DNA from: Bacteroidota bacterium
GTDB lineage: Bacteria; Bacteroidota; Bacteroidia; Bacteroidales; Prolixibacteraceae
DNA length: 64,000 nucleotides
NCBI GenBank assembly: GCA_023251435.1
Contig: JAHEYU010000018.1
Coordinates: 1-64,000 of the forward strand
Direction: 5' to 3'
Made by a program: the position numbers and the translations under genes. Of this stretch, positions 56,790 to 64,000 are shown piece by piece; positions within the stretch are counted from its first letter, which is position 1; each line of letters opens with the position of its first letter. The notes beneath the pieces were generated by a model. The model was not told where the DNA came from, ran no database searches, and saw only the letters and a program-made list of their open reading frames with translations.

Positions 56790-57674
56790 ATGTCGCATCA
56801 GGAATCATTTATCAATTATCTGAAATACGAAAAAAGGTATTCGCATTTAACTGCTGTTGCCTATAAAAAAGACCTCGATCAGTTTGAAGAGTTTTTTGTC
56901 AAAACGATCGGGGATTTTAATGTAGAAGGAATTAATGATAAGGTAGTTAGAAGTTGGATTGTTGAATTGATGGACAGCGGGCTGTCGGCTCGTACGGTAA
57001 ATAAAAAAATATCAGCATTAAAGTCTTTTAATAAGTATTTAATGAGGTTAGAGGTAGTTAAAGAGAATAATCTGGTTAATGTGATTGTGCCCAGAATTCG
57101 AAAAAGGCTACCTCAGTTTGTAGAAGAGAAGCAGTTAAATCATTTGCTCGATGATGGTTTTTTTGGAAACGACTTTGAAGCACTTCGTGACAAATTGATT
57201 TTAAGTTTGTTATATGGTGCAGGAATTCGTTTGAATGAGTTGCAGCATTTGAGAGATGGAGATTTATTTCAAACTGAATTTTTGGTCAAAGTTTTAGGTA
57301 AGAGAAATAAGGAGCGTATTACACCTTACCCCCGAAGTTTAAATTTACTGATAGAACAATACAAAGAAGAACGTACCAAGCTTTTTGGATATCCTGTTCC
57401 GTATTTGTTATTGACATCAAAAGGAAAACCGGTTTATGCGAAACTCATTTACAGGGTAGTTTTAAAGTATTTAACTTTGGTAACAAAAATCGATCAGAAA
57501 AGTCCCCATGTGCTCAGGCATTCCTTTGCAACACACCTGCTAAACCGCGGAGCCGATTTAAATGCAGTAAAGGAAATGCTTGGCCATTCAAATCTTTCAG
57601 CTACTCAGGTTTACACTCATACCTCACTCGAAAAAGTTCAACGGGTTTACAGACAAGCACATCCACGATCATAA
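56790..57674 (+). CDS. xerC: Tyrosine recombinase XerC/XerD type
   Basis: Xer recombinases resolve chromosome dimers at dif with FtsK. The N-terminal SAM-like domain (residues about 1-90) is followed by the catalytic core with Arg147 (GIRLNE), Lys in VLGKRNK, His240 and Arg243 (HVLRHSFATHLL), His266 (LGHSN) and Tyr275 nucleophile (VYTHTS). All catalytic residues are present and the 294 residues are complete. XerC or XerD cannot be told apart without comparison. It lies between rpsU and hpf, a housekeeping context rather than an integrated element. Confidence 0.9.
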   Translation: MSHQESFINYLKYEKRYSHLTAVAYKKDLDQFEEFFVKTIGDFNVEGINDKVVRSWIVELMDSGLSARTVNKKISALKSFNKYLMRLEVVKENNLVNVIVPRIRKRLPQFVEEKQLNHLLDDGFFGNDFEALRDKLILSLLYGAGIRLNELQHLRDGDLFQTEFLVKVLGKRNKERITPYPRSLNLLIEQYKEERTKLFGYPVPYLLLTSKGKPVYAKLIYRVVLKYLTLVTKIDQKSPHVLRHSFATHLLNRGADLNAVKEMLGHSNLSATQVYTHTSLEKVQRVYRQAHPRS

Positions 57675-57692
57675 ATTTTAGGAGGAAAAATT

Positions 57693-57995
57693 ATGAACAT
57701 TCAAGTTAACACTGTACATTTTACCGCAGATCAAAAACTAATTGATTTTGTGAATAAAAAGGTTGCCAAACTTGATACCTATTTTGAAGGTATTATTGGA
57801 GCTGAAGTAATTATGAAGGTTGAGAAACCAGAAACTGTGAATAATAAAATTGCAGAAATAAAGCTTTCTATTCCAGGCGCCGATTACCTTTTCGCAGAAA
57901 AACAAACAGACACTTTTGAAGAATCCATTGACCTTGCAATTGATGCAATACGTCGTCAATTATTCAAACATAAAGAAAAGCTGAAGGACAAATAA
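57693..57995 (+). CDS. hpf: Ribosome hibernation promoting factor (HPF/RaiA family, short form)
   Basis: The 100-residue protein has VNTVHFTADQKLIDFVNKKVAKLDTYFE and SIDLAIDAIRRQLFKHKEK, as in short HPF. It stabilises idle ribosomes, often as 100S dimers. It follows the Xer gene by 18 bases and carries an AGGAGG-like sequence 7 bases before its ATG. Confidence 0.92.
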   Translation: MNIQVNTVHFTADQKLIDFVNKKVAKLDTYFEGIIGAEVIMKVEKPETVNNKIAEIKLSIPGADYLFAEKQTDTFEESIDLAIDAIRRQLFKHKEKLKDK

Positions 57996-58015
57996 ATCGA
58001 AAAAAACAACGTTTG

Positions 58016-58047
58016 TTGTGAATTGCAATAAAATATTTATACATTTG
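58016..58047 (+). promoter_or_regulatory. Promoter of the tRNA-tuf operon
   Basis: TTG (58016-58018) is followed after 21 bases by TACATTTG (58040-58047), an exact TAnnTTTG match. The leader runs about 107 bases to the first tRNA. Confidence 0.6.
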
Positions 58048-58092
58048 CAAACCTTTTTTCAGAAAAGTTTCTGATTAGTCGGAGTTTGGTGG

Positions 58093-58140
58093 AAAAAGTC
58101 CCCCTGTAAACAGGTAGATTGTTAGTTTATAGGGGTTTTT
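58093..58140 (+). promoter_or_regulatory. Leader RNA hairpins ahead of tRNA-Thr
   Basis: Two alternative pairings share bases 58100-58107. CCTGT/ACAGG forms a tight hairpin at 58103-58114, whereas AAAAA..CCCC (58093-58104) can pair with GGGGTTTTT (58132-58140), which ends in a T run. This looks like a possible attenuator of the operon. Confidence 0.45.
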
Positions 58141-58160
58141 GACATGATGTATTTATAGTT

Positions 58161-58234
58161 GCCGAATTAGCTCAGTTGGCCAGAGCACGTGATTTGTAAT
58201 CTCGGGGTCCACAGTTCGAATCTGTGATTCGGCT
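58161..58234 (+). tRNA. tRNA-Thr (anticodon TGT)
   Basis: Acceptor GCCGAAT/ATTCGGC, D arm GCTC/GAGC, loop TTTGTAA with anticodon TGT, and T arm with TTCGAAT fold correctly in 74 bases. The middle anticodon-stem pair is a T-T mismatch. Confidence 0.9.
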
Positions 58235-58265
58235 CATTGAAATAGAAGTTCTTAAAATATTTATT

Positions 58266-58348
58266 GGGGAGATACCAAAGTGGCCAACTGGGGCAGACTG
58301 TAACTCTGCTGGCGTACGCCTTCGTAGGTTCGAATCCTGCTCTCCCCA
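58266..58348 (+). tRNA. tRNA-Tyr (anticodon GTA)
   Basis: The 83-base type II tRNA has acceptor GGGGAGA/TCTCCCC, anticodon loop CTGTAAC (GTA), and a long variable arm about TGGCGTACGCCTTCG, as tyrosine tRNAs have. Confidence 0.93.
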
Positions 58349-58380
58349 CAAAAGAGTTGCAAGTTCAAAGTTTCAAATTC

Positions 58381-58401
58381 CAAGTTAAATCTAAACTTGG
58401 A
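58381..58401. repeat. Palindromic AAGTTTCAAGTT-type spacer between tRNAs
   Basis: CCAAGTT (58381-58387) pairs with AACTTGG (58395-58401), within a longer, repetitive 'caagtttcaagt' tract between tRNA-Tyr and tRNA-Gly (about 58355-58425). It is probably a spreading intergenic repeat; processing signals are possible. Confidence 0.45.
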
Positions 58402-58431
58402 ACATTTAACTTGAAACTTGGAACAGAATTG

Positions 58432-58504
58432 CGGGAGTAGCTCAGTCGATAGAGCATTAGCCTTCCAAGCTAAGGGTCGCGAGTTTGAATCTCGTCTCCC
58501 GCTC
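58432..58504 (+). tRNA. tRNA-Gly (anticodon TCC)
   Basis: Acceptor GCGGGAG/CTCCCGC and anticodon stem TTAGC/GCTAA with loop CTTCCAA give anticodon TCC in 73 bases. Confidence 0.93.
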
Positions 58505-58518
58505 AAAATATTAAGTTG

Positions 58519-58590
58519 CCGGTGTAGCTCAGGGGTAGAGCGCTTCCTTGGTAAGGAAGAGGTCATGAGTTCAATTCTCATCATTGGCTC
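58519..58590 (+). tRNA. tRNA-Thr (anticodon GGT)
   Basis: Acceptor GCCGGTG/CATTGGC with two G-T pairs, anticodon stem CTTCC/GGAAG, loop TTGGTAA giving GGT. It precedes tuf by 41 bases. Confidence 0.92.
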
Positions 58591-58631
58591 TGATGAAAGT
58601 TTAAAAAGATAATTTAAAATTATTACAAGTT

Positions 58632-59819
58632 ATGGCAAAAGCAAAATTTAACAGGGACAAAGACCATGTGAACATTGGTACAATTGGCCACGTTGACCAT
58701 GGCAAGACTACTTTGACTGCAGCTATTACAACTGTATTATCAAAAAAAGGGTATTGCGAAGTAAAATCTTTCGAGTCAATCGACAGCGCTCCTGAAGAAA
58801 AAGAGCGTGGTATCACAATTAACACTGCGCACGTAGAGTACGAAACTGCTACTCGTCACTATGCACACGTTGACTGTCCTGGTCACGCCGACTATGTGAA
58901 AAACATGGTAACTGGTGCTGCTCAGATGGACGGTGCTATCATTGTAGTTGCTGCAACTGATGGTCCTATGCCTCAAACACGTGAACACATCCTATTAGCT
59001 CGTCAGGTAAACGTACCAAAACTGGTAGTTTTCATGAATAAAGTTGATATGGTTGACGATCCCGAAATCCTCGAACTTGTTGAAATGGAAATTCGTGAAC
59101 TATTGAGCTTCTACGGTTTTGATGGAGATAACTCACCTGTAATCATGGGATCTGCACTTGGTGCATTGAACGGAGAACCAGAATGGGAACAAAAAGTACT
59201 TGAATTGATGGATGCCGTTGATACTTGGATTCCACTTCCTCCACGTGATGTTGATAAACCATTCCTTATGCCTATTGAGGACGTGTTCTCAATTACAGGA
59301 CGTGGAACTGTTGCAACAGGACGTATTGAAACAGGACTTGTTCACACCGGCGACGAATTACAATTAATTGGTTTAGGTGCAGAAGGTCGTAAGACTGTTT
59401 GTACTGGTGTTGAAATGTTCCGTAAAATTTTGGATGATGGTCAGGCTGGTGACAATGTTGGTTTATTGTTACGTGGTGTTGACAAAAAGGAGCTTAAACG
59501 TGGTCAGATTCTTGCAAAGCCAGGTTCAATTACTCCTCATACTACATTCAAAGCTGAGGTTTATATCCTGAAAAAAGAAGAAGGTGGACGTCACACTCCA
59601 TTCCACAATAAATATCGTCCGCAGTTCTATTTACGTACTCTTGACATTACCGGTGAAATCCGCTTGCCAGAAGGACGTGAAATGGTTATGCCAGGTGATA
59701 ACGTTTCTATCGAAGTTCAGTTGATCTATCCAGTAGCCCTTAATATTGGTCTTCGTTTCGCTATCCGCGAAGGAGGTCGTACTGTAGGTGCAGGACAGGT
59801 TACCGAAATTGTATCATAA
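58632..59819 (+). CDS. tuf: Elongation factor Tu
   Basis: EF-Tu delivers aminoacyl-tRNA to the ribosome with GTP. The P-loop GHVDHGKT is at 19-26, then [12 protein letters not shown] (switch 1), [12 protein letters not shown] and MNKVDM. The protein has 395 residues. Codons favour GGT, CGT and ACT as in highly expressed genes. It follows four tRNA genes and precedes secE, the usual order in Bacteroidota. Confidence 0.98.
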   Translation: MAKAKFNRDKDHVNIGTIGHVDHGKTTLTAAITTVLSKKGYCEVKSFESIDSAPEEKERGITINTAHVEYETATRHYAHVDCPGHADYVKNMVTGAAQMDGAIIVVAATDGPMPQTREHILLARQVNVPKLVVFMNKVDMVDDPEILELVEMEIRELLSFYGFDGDNSPVIMGSALGALNGEPEWEQKVLELMDAVDTWIPLPPRDVDKPFLMPIEDVFSITGRGTVATGRIETGLVHTGDELQLIGLGAEGRKTVCTGVEMFRKILDDGQAGDNVGLLLRGVDKKELKRGQILAKPGSITPHTTFKAEVYILKKEEGGRHTPFHNKYRPQFYLRTLDITGEIRLPEGREMVMPGDNVSIEVQLIYPVALNIGLRFAIREGGRTVGAGQVTEIVS

Positions 59820-59841
59820 TTTCTGACAAAATACTCTGTTG

Positions 59842-59876
59842 AAGAGTCCCGAACTTTATTTGGTTCGGGACTCTTT
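59842..59876 (+). terminator. Hairpin after tuf
   Basis: AAGAGTCCCGAAC (59842-59854) and GTTCGGGACTCTT (59863-59875) form a perfect 13-bp stem. Only three T follow, so it may be a partial terminator or a processing site rather than an efficient stop. Confidence 0.7.
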
Positions 59877-59945
59877 ACGGATGATACTCTGTCGGGAGTT
59901 TTGTTTTTGTAGTGTACAATGTAAGTTCGAATCTTACCATCCGTA
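59877..59945 (+). pseudogene. Degenerate tRNA-like sequence (probable tRNA-Trp relic)
   Basis: A complete acceptor pair ACGGATG/CATCCGT, D-type arm ACTC/GAGT and a T arm GTAAG-TTCGAAT-CTTAC remain. The middle 21 bases (59900-59920) do not form a five-pair anticodon stem with a seven-base loop; at best TTGT/ACAA pair around an 11-base loop, and CCA is missing. The total is 69 bases. Bacteroidota commonly have tRNA-Trp between tuf and secE, which is why Trp is suggested. Confidence 0.6.
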
Positions 59946-59966
59946 CTAATTAATAAATAAATTTAG

Positions 59967-60158
59967 ATGAAACTTATACTCTATTTCGAAGAGGCTTATA
60001 ATGAGCTTGTTCATAAAGTTTCCTGGCCTACTCTAAAAGAATTGCAGAGTAGTGCATTAATCGTAATGGTTGCTTCCTTAATTATAGCACTAATAGTTTT
60101 CGTAATGGATTTCTCTTTTGAAAACCTTATGAGCTTTGTGTACAATTTATTTTATTAA
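59967..60158 (+). CDS. secE: Preprotein translocase subunit SecE
   Basis: The 63-residue single-span protein has EEAYNELVHKVSWPTLKELQSSALIV, the conserved amphipathic and membrane helices of SecE, which clamp SecY halves. It is the short form, as expected in Bacteroidota. nusG begins 18 bases later. Confidence 0.94.
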   Translation: MKLILYFEEAYNELVHKVSWPTLKELQSSALIVMVASLIIALIVFVMDFSFENLMSFVYNLFY

Positions 60159-60176
60159 TACCTTTTGGAGCACAAC

Positions 60177-60725
60177 ATGAGCGAAAACGATAAAAAATGG
60201 TATGTTCTTCGGGCAATTGGAGGAAAAGAGAAGAAAGTCAAAGAATATATTGAAACCGAGATTGCAAATGCTGGTCTCCAGGAATATGTTTCACAGGTAC
60301 TTATACCTACGGAAAAGGTTTATCAAATTCGAAACGGGAAAAAAATCAGTAAAGAAAGAAATTTCTTTCCAGGTTATGTTTTAGTTGAAGCATGTCTGAC
60401 TGGTGAGATTCCTCATATCCTAAGAAATATACCCAATGTAATTGGTTTTCTTGGTGATACAAAAAATGGCGAACCTGTTCCAATGCGCCAGTCTGAAGTT
60501 TACCGGATTCTTGGTCGGGTAGATGAAATGGCTGCTTCCGGCGAGGAGATGAACATTCCGTATGTAATTGGAGAAACTGTGAAAGTTATTGACGGGCCAT
60601 TTAACGGCTTCAACGGAATTATTGAGAAAATCAATGAGGAAAAGAAGAAGCTTGAAGTAATGGTCAAAATTTTTGGACGAAAAACTCCTTTGGAGCTTAG
60701 CTTCATGCAAGTAGAAAAGGAGTAA
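60177..60725 (+). CDS. nusG: Transcription antitermination factor NusG
   Basis: NusG binds RNA polymerase and, via its KOW domain, Rho or S10. The NGN domain starts [20 protein letters not shown] and contains [13 protein letters not shown] motif is [41 protein letters not shown] 60177 is preferred to TTG 60165. It has 182 residues. Confidence 0.95.
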   Translation: MSENDKKWYVLRAIGGKEKKVKEYIETEIANAGLQEYVSQVLIPTEKVYQIRNGKKISKERNFFPGYVLVEACLTGEIPHILRNIPNVIGFLGDTKNGEPVPMRQSEVYRILGRVDEMAASGEEMNIPYVIGETVKVIDGPFNGFNGIIEKINEEKKKLEVMVKIFGRKTPLELSFMQVEKE

Positions 60726-60747
60726 TAAATCATTTATCGATTTTATT

Positions 60748-61191
60748 ATGGCTAAAGAAATTGCTGGATTAATTAAATTGCAAGTAAAGGGGGGTGCTGC
60801 TAACCCTTCACCTCCGATAGGCCCAGCATTAGGTTCTAAAGGGGTAAATATTATGCAGTTTTGCAAACAGTTCAATGGTAGGACACAAGACCTTGCGGGG
60901 AAAGTGCTTCCTGTTGTAATTACTGTTTATGCAGATAAATCGTTTGATTTTGTAATTAAACAACCCCCAGTAGCTGTGCAACTTATCGAAGCTGCTAAAG
61001 TGAAAAAAGGTTCTTCAGAACCACATCTTGTAAAAGTAGGTTCTGTGAACTGGGAACAAGTGAAGGTAATTGCTGAAATCAAAATGGAAGACCTTAATTG
61101 TTTCACTCTTGAGGGTGCTATGAGCATGGTGGCTGGTACTGCCAGAAGTATGGGTATCACTATTGTAGGCGAACGCCCATCGACAAACTAA
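60748..61191 (+). CDS. rplK: 50S ribosomal protein L11
   Basis: The 147-residue protein opens with [27 protein letters not shown] and carries IMQFCKQFN and the C-terminal AGTARSMGI, as L11 does at the GTPase centre. It follows nusG by 22 bases. Confidence 0.97.
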   Translation: MAKEIAGLIKLQVKGGAANPSPPIGPALGSKGVNIMQFCKQFNGRTQDLAGKVLPVVITVYADKSFDFVIKQPPVAVQLIEAAKVKKGSSEPHLVKVGSVNWEQVKVIAEIKMEDLNCFTLEGAMSMVAGTARSMGITIVGERPSTN

Positions 61192-61205
61192 TTAAAATTA
61201 ATAAA

Positions 61206-61904
61206 ATGGGCAGAATTACAAAAAATAAAAAGCTTGCTCTGGAAAAAATTGAAAAGGGGAAACTCTATTCATTAAAAGAAGCTTCGTTGCTTGTAAAAGA
61301 TGTAACTTTTACCAAGTTTGATGCTTCTGTGGATATTGATGTTCGCCTGGGGGTTGATCCAAGAAAAGCTAATCAGATGGTTAGAGGCGTTGTTACTTTA
61401 CCTCATGGAACTGGTAAAGAAGTACGCGTGTTGGCCCTGGTTACTCCTGACAAAGTTCAGGAAGCCTTAGACGCTGGAGCAGATCATGTAGGTCTTGACG
61501 ATTATGTTGAGAAAATCAAAGGTGGTTGGACCGATATTGATGTGATTATTACTATGCCACCGGTTATGGGTAAAGTTGGTGCACTCGGACGTATTTTAGG
61601 TCCACGTGGATTAATGCCTAACCCTAAAAGTGGTACAGTTACAATGGATATAGGAAAAGCTGTTGCTGAAGTAAAAGCTGGTAAAATCGACTTTAAAGTT
61701 GATAAATTTGGTATCGTTCACACTTCTGTCGGAAAAGTTTCATTTACTCCGGAAAAGTTAGTTGAAAATGCTACTGAATTTGTAAACACGTTGATTAAAC
61801 TAAAACCTTCTGCAGCAAAAGGTACTTATGTGAAAAGTATATACCTTTCTAGTACTATGAGTCCTGGTATACAAGTTGAACCAAAGTCTGTCTCTGAAAA
61901 GTAA
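61206..61904 (+). CDS. rplA: 50S ribosomal protein L1
   Basis: The 232-residue L1 has [26 protein letters not shown] and the signature [19 protein letters not shown]. It binds 23S rRNA and can repress its own mRNA. It is 14 bases after rplK. Confidence 0.97.
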   Translation: MGRITKNKKLALEKIEKGKLYSLKEASLLVKDVTFTKFDASVDIDVRLGVDPRKANQMVRGVVTLPHGTGKEVRVLALVTPDKVQEALDAGADHVGLDDYVEKIKGGWTDIDVIITMPPVMGKVGALGRILGPRGLMPNPKSGTVTMDIGKAVAEVKAGKIDFKVDKFGIVHTSVGKVSFTPEKLVENATEFVNTLIKLKPSAAKGTYVKSIYLSSTMSPGIQVEPKSVSEK

Positions 61905-61915
61905 ACTATATTGAT

Positions 61916-62431
61916 ATGAAAAGATCAGAAAAAAACGAAATCATCAGTAGTCTTACGGAGCAGATTAATTTATCAACTCATTTCTATTTGACTGACATTG
62001 AAGGTCTTAATGCTAATAAAACAAGCAATTTAAGACGTTTATGTAACAAACAGCAAGTAGAACTGGTTGTTGTTAAGAATACACTATTGCGTAAAGCTTT
62101 GGAAGCTTCAAATAAGAATGCTGAAGAACTTTACGATGTACTAAAGGGTAATACATCAGTTATGTTTTGCGAGAATGCTAATGTTCCTGCAAAATTGATT
62201 AAAGACTTCAAAAAGAAGAACAAGATGCCAATTTTAAAAGGTGCCTATGTTCAGGAGTCTGTTTATGTTGGCGAAAACCAATTAGATGTATTAGTTACTA
62301 TTAAGTCTAAAAATGAGCTTCTTGGTGAAGTTATCGGATTATTACAATCTCCAATGAAAAATGTTATTGGTGCTTTGCAATCCGGTGGAAATACCATTCA
62401 TGGAGTTTTAAAGACATTGGCAGAAAAGTAA
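61916..62431 (+). CDS. rplJ: 50S ribosomal protein L10
   Basis: L10 holds L7/L12 dimers on the ribosome. The 171 residues begin KRSEKNEIISSLTEQI and contain TDIEGLNANKTSNLRR and VVVKNTLLRKAL. rplL follows after 39 bases. Confidence 0.96.
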   Translation: MKRSEKNEIISSLTEQINLSTHFYLTDIEGLNANKTSNLRRLCNKQQVELVVVKNTLLRKALEASNKNAEELYDVLKGNTSVMFCENANVPAKLIKDFKKKNKMPILKGAYVQESVYVGENQLDVLVTIKSKNELLGEVIGLLQSPMKNVIGALQSGGNTIHGVLKTLAEK

Positions 62432-62470
62432 TAAGTTAGTTTAAAAATTATATTAAAAATTATTATCGAA

Positions 62471-62845
62471 ATGGCAGATTTAAAAAAGCTTGCGGAAGAG
62501 TTAGTTAACTTAACTGTAAAAGAAGTAAATGAATTAGCCGGAATTTTAAAGTCGGAATATGGTATTGAACCTGCTGCAGCTGCTGTTTCTGTTGTAGCTG
62601 CTGGCCCTGTTGAAGAGGCAGAAGAAAAAGTTCAAACTGAATTCGATGTTATTCTGAAAGCTGCTGGTCAATCAAAATTGGCAGTTGTAAAATTGGTTAA
62701 AGAGTTAACTGGTCTTGGATTAAAAGAGGCTAAAGAAGTAGTTGATGCAGCTCCTAAAGCAGTAAAGGAAAAAGTATCAAAAGACGAAGCTGAAGCGTTA
62801 AAATCTCAATTAGAAGAAGCTGGAGCTGAAGTTGAACTTAAATAA
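62471..62845 (+). CDS. rplL: 50S ribosomal protein L7/L12
   Basis: The 124 residues comprise an N-terminal dimer domain, an Ala-rich hinge ([17 protein letters not shown]), and a C-terminal domain with [24 protein letters not shown], which recruits translation GTPases. It is complete. Confidence 0.97.
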   Translation: MADLKKLAEELVNLTVKEVNELAGILKSEYGIEPAAAAVSVVAAGPVEEAEEKVQTEFDVILKAAGQSKLAVVKLVKELTGLGLKEAKEVVDAAPKAVKEKVSKDEAEALKSQLEEAGAEVELK

Positions 62846-62880
62846 AAGTCTTACGGCCTTAATTTTAGGTTGATGTGGTT

Positions 62881-62912
62881 TAGAACCTCACATTTGTGGG
62901 GTTCTATACCTT
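62881..62912 (+). promoter_or_regulatory. Attenuator-like hairpin between rplL and rpoB
   Basis: TAGAACCTCAC (62881-62891) pairs with GTGGGGTTCTA (62895-62905) with one mismatch, and TTTTT follows at 62909-62913. Partial termination here would set the ribosomal protein to polymerase ratio. Confidence 0.6.
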
Positions 62913-62955
62913 TTTGTATATTTATCTTTTAAGTTCAATTAATTAATATACACCG

Positions 62956-64000
62956 ATGGCAGTAAATATTGAAAACCAGAGGATTAGCTTTTCTTCAACA
63001 AAAACCGTCTTTGATTATCCCGATTTCCTTGAAGTACAAATTAAATCCTTCATCGAATTTTTTCAACTTGGGACTACACCTGATCAGCGCAAAGAAGAAG
63101 GTTTGTGCAGAGTATTTGAAGAAAATTTTCCAATAACCGATACAAGAAATAACTTCGTTCTTGAATTTGTTGACTACTTAGTTGACCCGCCCCGTTATTC
63201 AATCGACGAATGTATCGAACGTGGTTTGACTTTTAGTATTCCGTTAAAAGCAAAATTGAAACTTTATTGTACCGATCCGGAACATGAGGATTTCGATACA
63301 GTAGTACAGGACGTATATTTAGGTACTGTTCCGTACATGACCCCAAGAGGTACTTTTGTAATTAATGGTGCTGAACGTGTTGTTGTTTCTCAGTTGCATC
63401 GTTCTCCCGGGGTATTCTTCGGACAAAGTATGCATGCCAATGGTACAAAACTGTATTCAGCCAGGGTTATTCCTTTTAAAGGATCATGGATTGAGTTTGC
63501 AACTGACATTAACAGTGTCATGTTTGCTTACATCGATCGTAAGAAAAAATTACCGGTAACCACTCTACTTCGTGCTATCGGATATGAAAGTGACAAGGAT
63601 ATTCTTGAAATTTTCGACCTCGCTGATGAAATTAAAGTATCAAAATCTGGTTTAAAGAAAATCGTGGGTCGTAAACTTGCAGCCCGTGTTCTTAAAACCT
63701 GGATTGAAGACTTCGTTGACGAAGATACTGGTGAAGTAGTATCAATCGAGCGTAATGAAGTTGTTATAGACCGCGAAACTGTTATTGATAACGATCACAT
63801 TGACGAAATCATAGATTCCGGTGCAAAAACTATTTTGCTGCATAAAGAAGATCAGAATCTTCAGGATTATGCCATTATATACAATACACTTCAAAAGGAC
63901 CCTTGTAATTCGGAAAAAGAAGCTGTGCTTCATATTTACAGGCAGTTGCGTAATGCTGAACCACCTGATGATGCTACAGCAAGAGATGTAATTGATAAAT
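62956..64000 (+). CDS. rpoB: RNA polymerase subunit beta (3' end beyond the window)
   Basis: RpoB is the beta subunit of RNA polymerase. The 348 codons visible read [15 protein letters not shown], then [36 protein letters not shown], the N-terminal protrusion, and the beginning of lobe region. The frame is open to the edge. The start is ATG 62956, 110 bases after rplL. Confidence 0.97.
   Translation, partial: MAVNIENQRISFSSTKTVFDYPDFLEVQIKSFIEFFQLGTTPDQRKEEGLCRVFEENFPITDTRNNFVLEFVDYLVDPPRYSIDECIERGLTFSIPLKAKLKLYCTDPEHEDFDTVVQDVYLGTVPYMTPRGTFVINGAERVVVSQLHRSPGVFFGQSMHANGTKLYSARVIPFKGSWIEFATDINSVMFAYIDRKKKLPVTTLLRAIGYESDKDILEIFDLADEIKVSKSGLKKIVGRKLAARVLKTWIEDFVDEDTGEVVSIERNEVVIDRETVIDNDHIDEIIDSGAKTILLHKEDQNLQDYAIIYNTLQKDPCNSEKEAVLHIYRQLRNAEPPDDATARDVIDK

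Noticed and set aside
56790-57674. Xer recombinase as integrase of a mobile element.
   Set aside because: It lies between rpsU and hpf with no attachment repeats or cargo; a chromosome-dimer role is more likely.
58167-58584. Minus-strand frames across the tRNA cluster.
   Set aside because: They run through four well-folded tRNA genes.

Overview
The window looks like part of a Bacteroidota chromosome, most likely class Bacteroidia near the Marinilabiliales/Prolixibacteraceae (the order is inference). Evidence: promoters of the Bacteroidota type (TTTG, 17-22 nt, TAnnTTTG), a PorT-type type IX secretion (T9SS) protein, a giant secreted protein ending in a T9SS sorting domain, a TamL-type lipoprotein TamA homologue, a GH92 lipoprotein, DUF5777 and YceI genes, and the order tRNAs-tuf-secE-nusG-rplKAJL-rpoB. 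Stops of all three kinds are used, so the code is standard.

Layout. 1-8.2 kb: a pepD dipeptidase gene broken by one in-frame TAA, a GH92 alpha-mannosidase lipoprotein, a 363-bp element bounded by inverted repeats, tRNA-Val, folC, phoH, and a GxxExxY gene inside terminal inverted repeats. 8.2-15.6 kb: mtaB, then a lipid/terpenoid-like cluster: a radical SAM enzyme, a DUF116-polyprenyl synthase fusion, a small alpha/alpha-toroid protein and a squalene-hopene-cyclase-like protein with a DxDD acid motif. 15.6-19.9 kb (minus): a Crp/Fnr regulator, a small membrane protein, three haem-motif lipoproteins, a DUF5777 barrel, YceI and an OB-fold protein, probably one envelope/redox unit. 20-27 kb (minus): a D-threonine aldolase-like enzyme, purA, a Fur-family regulator, the Rel/Spo (p)ppGpp enzyme and a MacB-like permease. 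27-32 kb: a pRiA4b ORF-3-like protein, miaA, a NUDIX hydrolase, a GT4 glycosyltransferase, gmhA, and gapA facing them.

32-42 kb: a 1-kb AT-rich intergenic stretch with a strong promoter drives a 2922-residue secreted protein of about 23 Ig-like modules with a T9SS tail. 42-50 kb: nitroreductase, GT2, Ldh-type dehydrogenase, SDR, an AIR-synthase-like protein, ubiE/menG, porT, an FAD protein and a SpoU-type RNA methyltransferase. 50-58 kb: tamL, two different class II fructose-bisphosphate aldolases placed divergently, a helix-hairpin-helix membrane protein, rpsU, a Xer recombinase and hpf. 58-64 kb: four tRNAs, tuf, a degenerate tRNA-like sequence, secE, nusG, rplK, rplA, rplJ, rplL and the start of rpoB.

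The best candidate for an undescribed system is the radical SAM / DUF116-prenyl synthase / two-toroid cluster at 9653-15530. Also notable are the GxxExxY cassette whose right terminal repeat supplies the -33 box of mtaB, the IR-bounded element at 4241-4603, the nonsense codon in pepD, the palindrome translated inside a coding gene, and the tRNA relic between tuf and secE. All calls come from reading the sequence; no database search was run.
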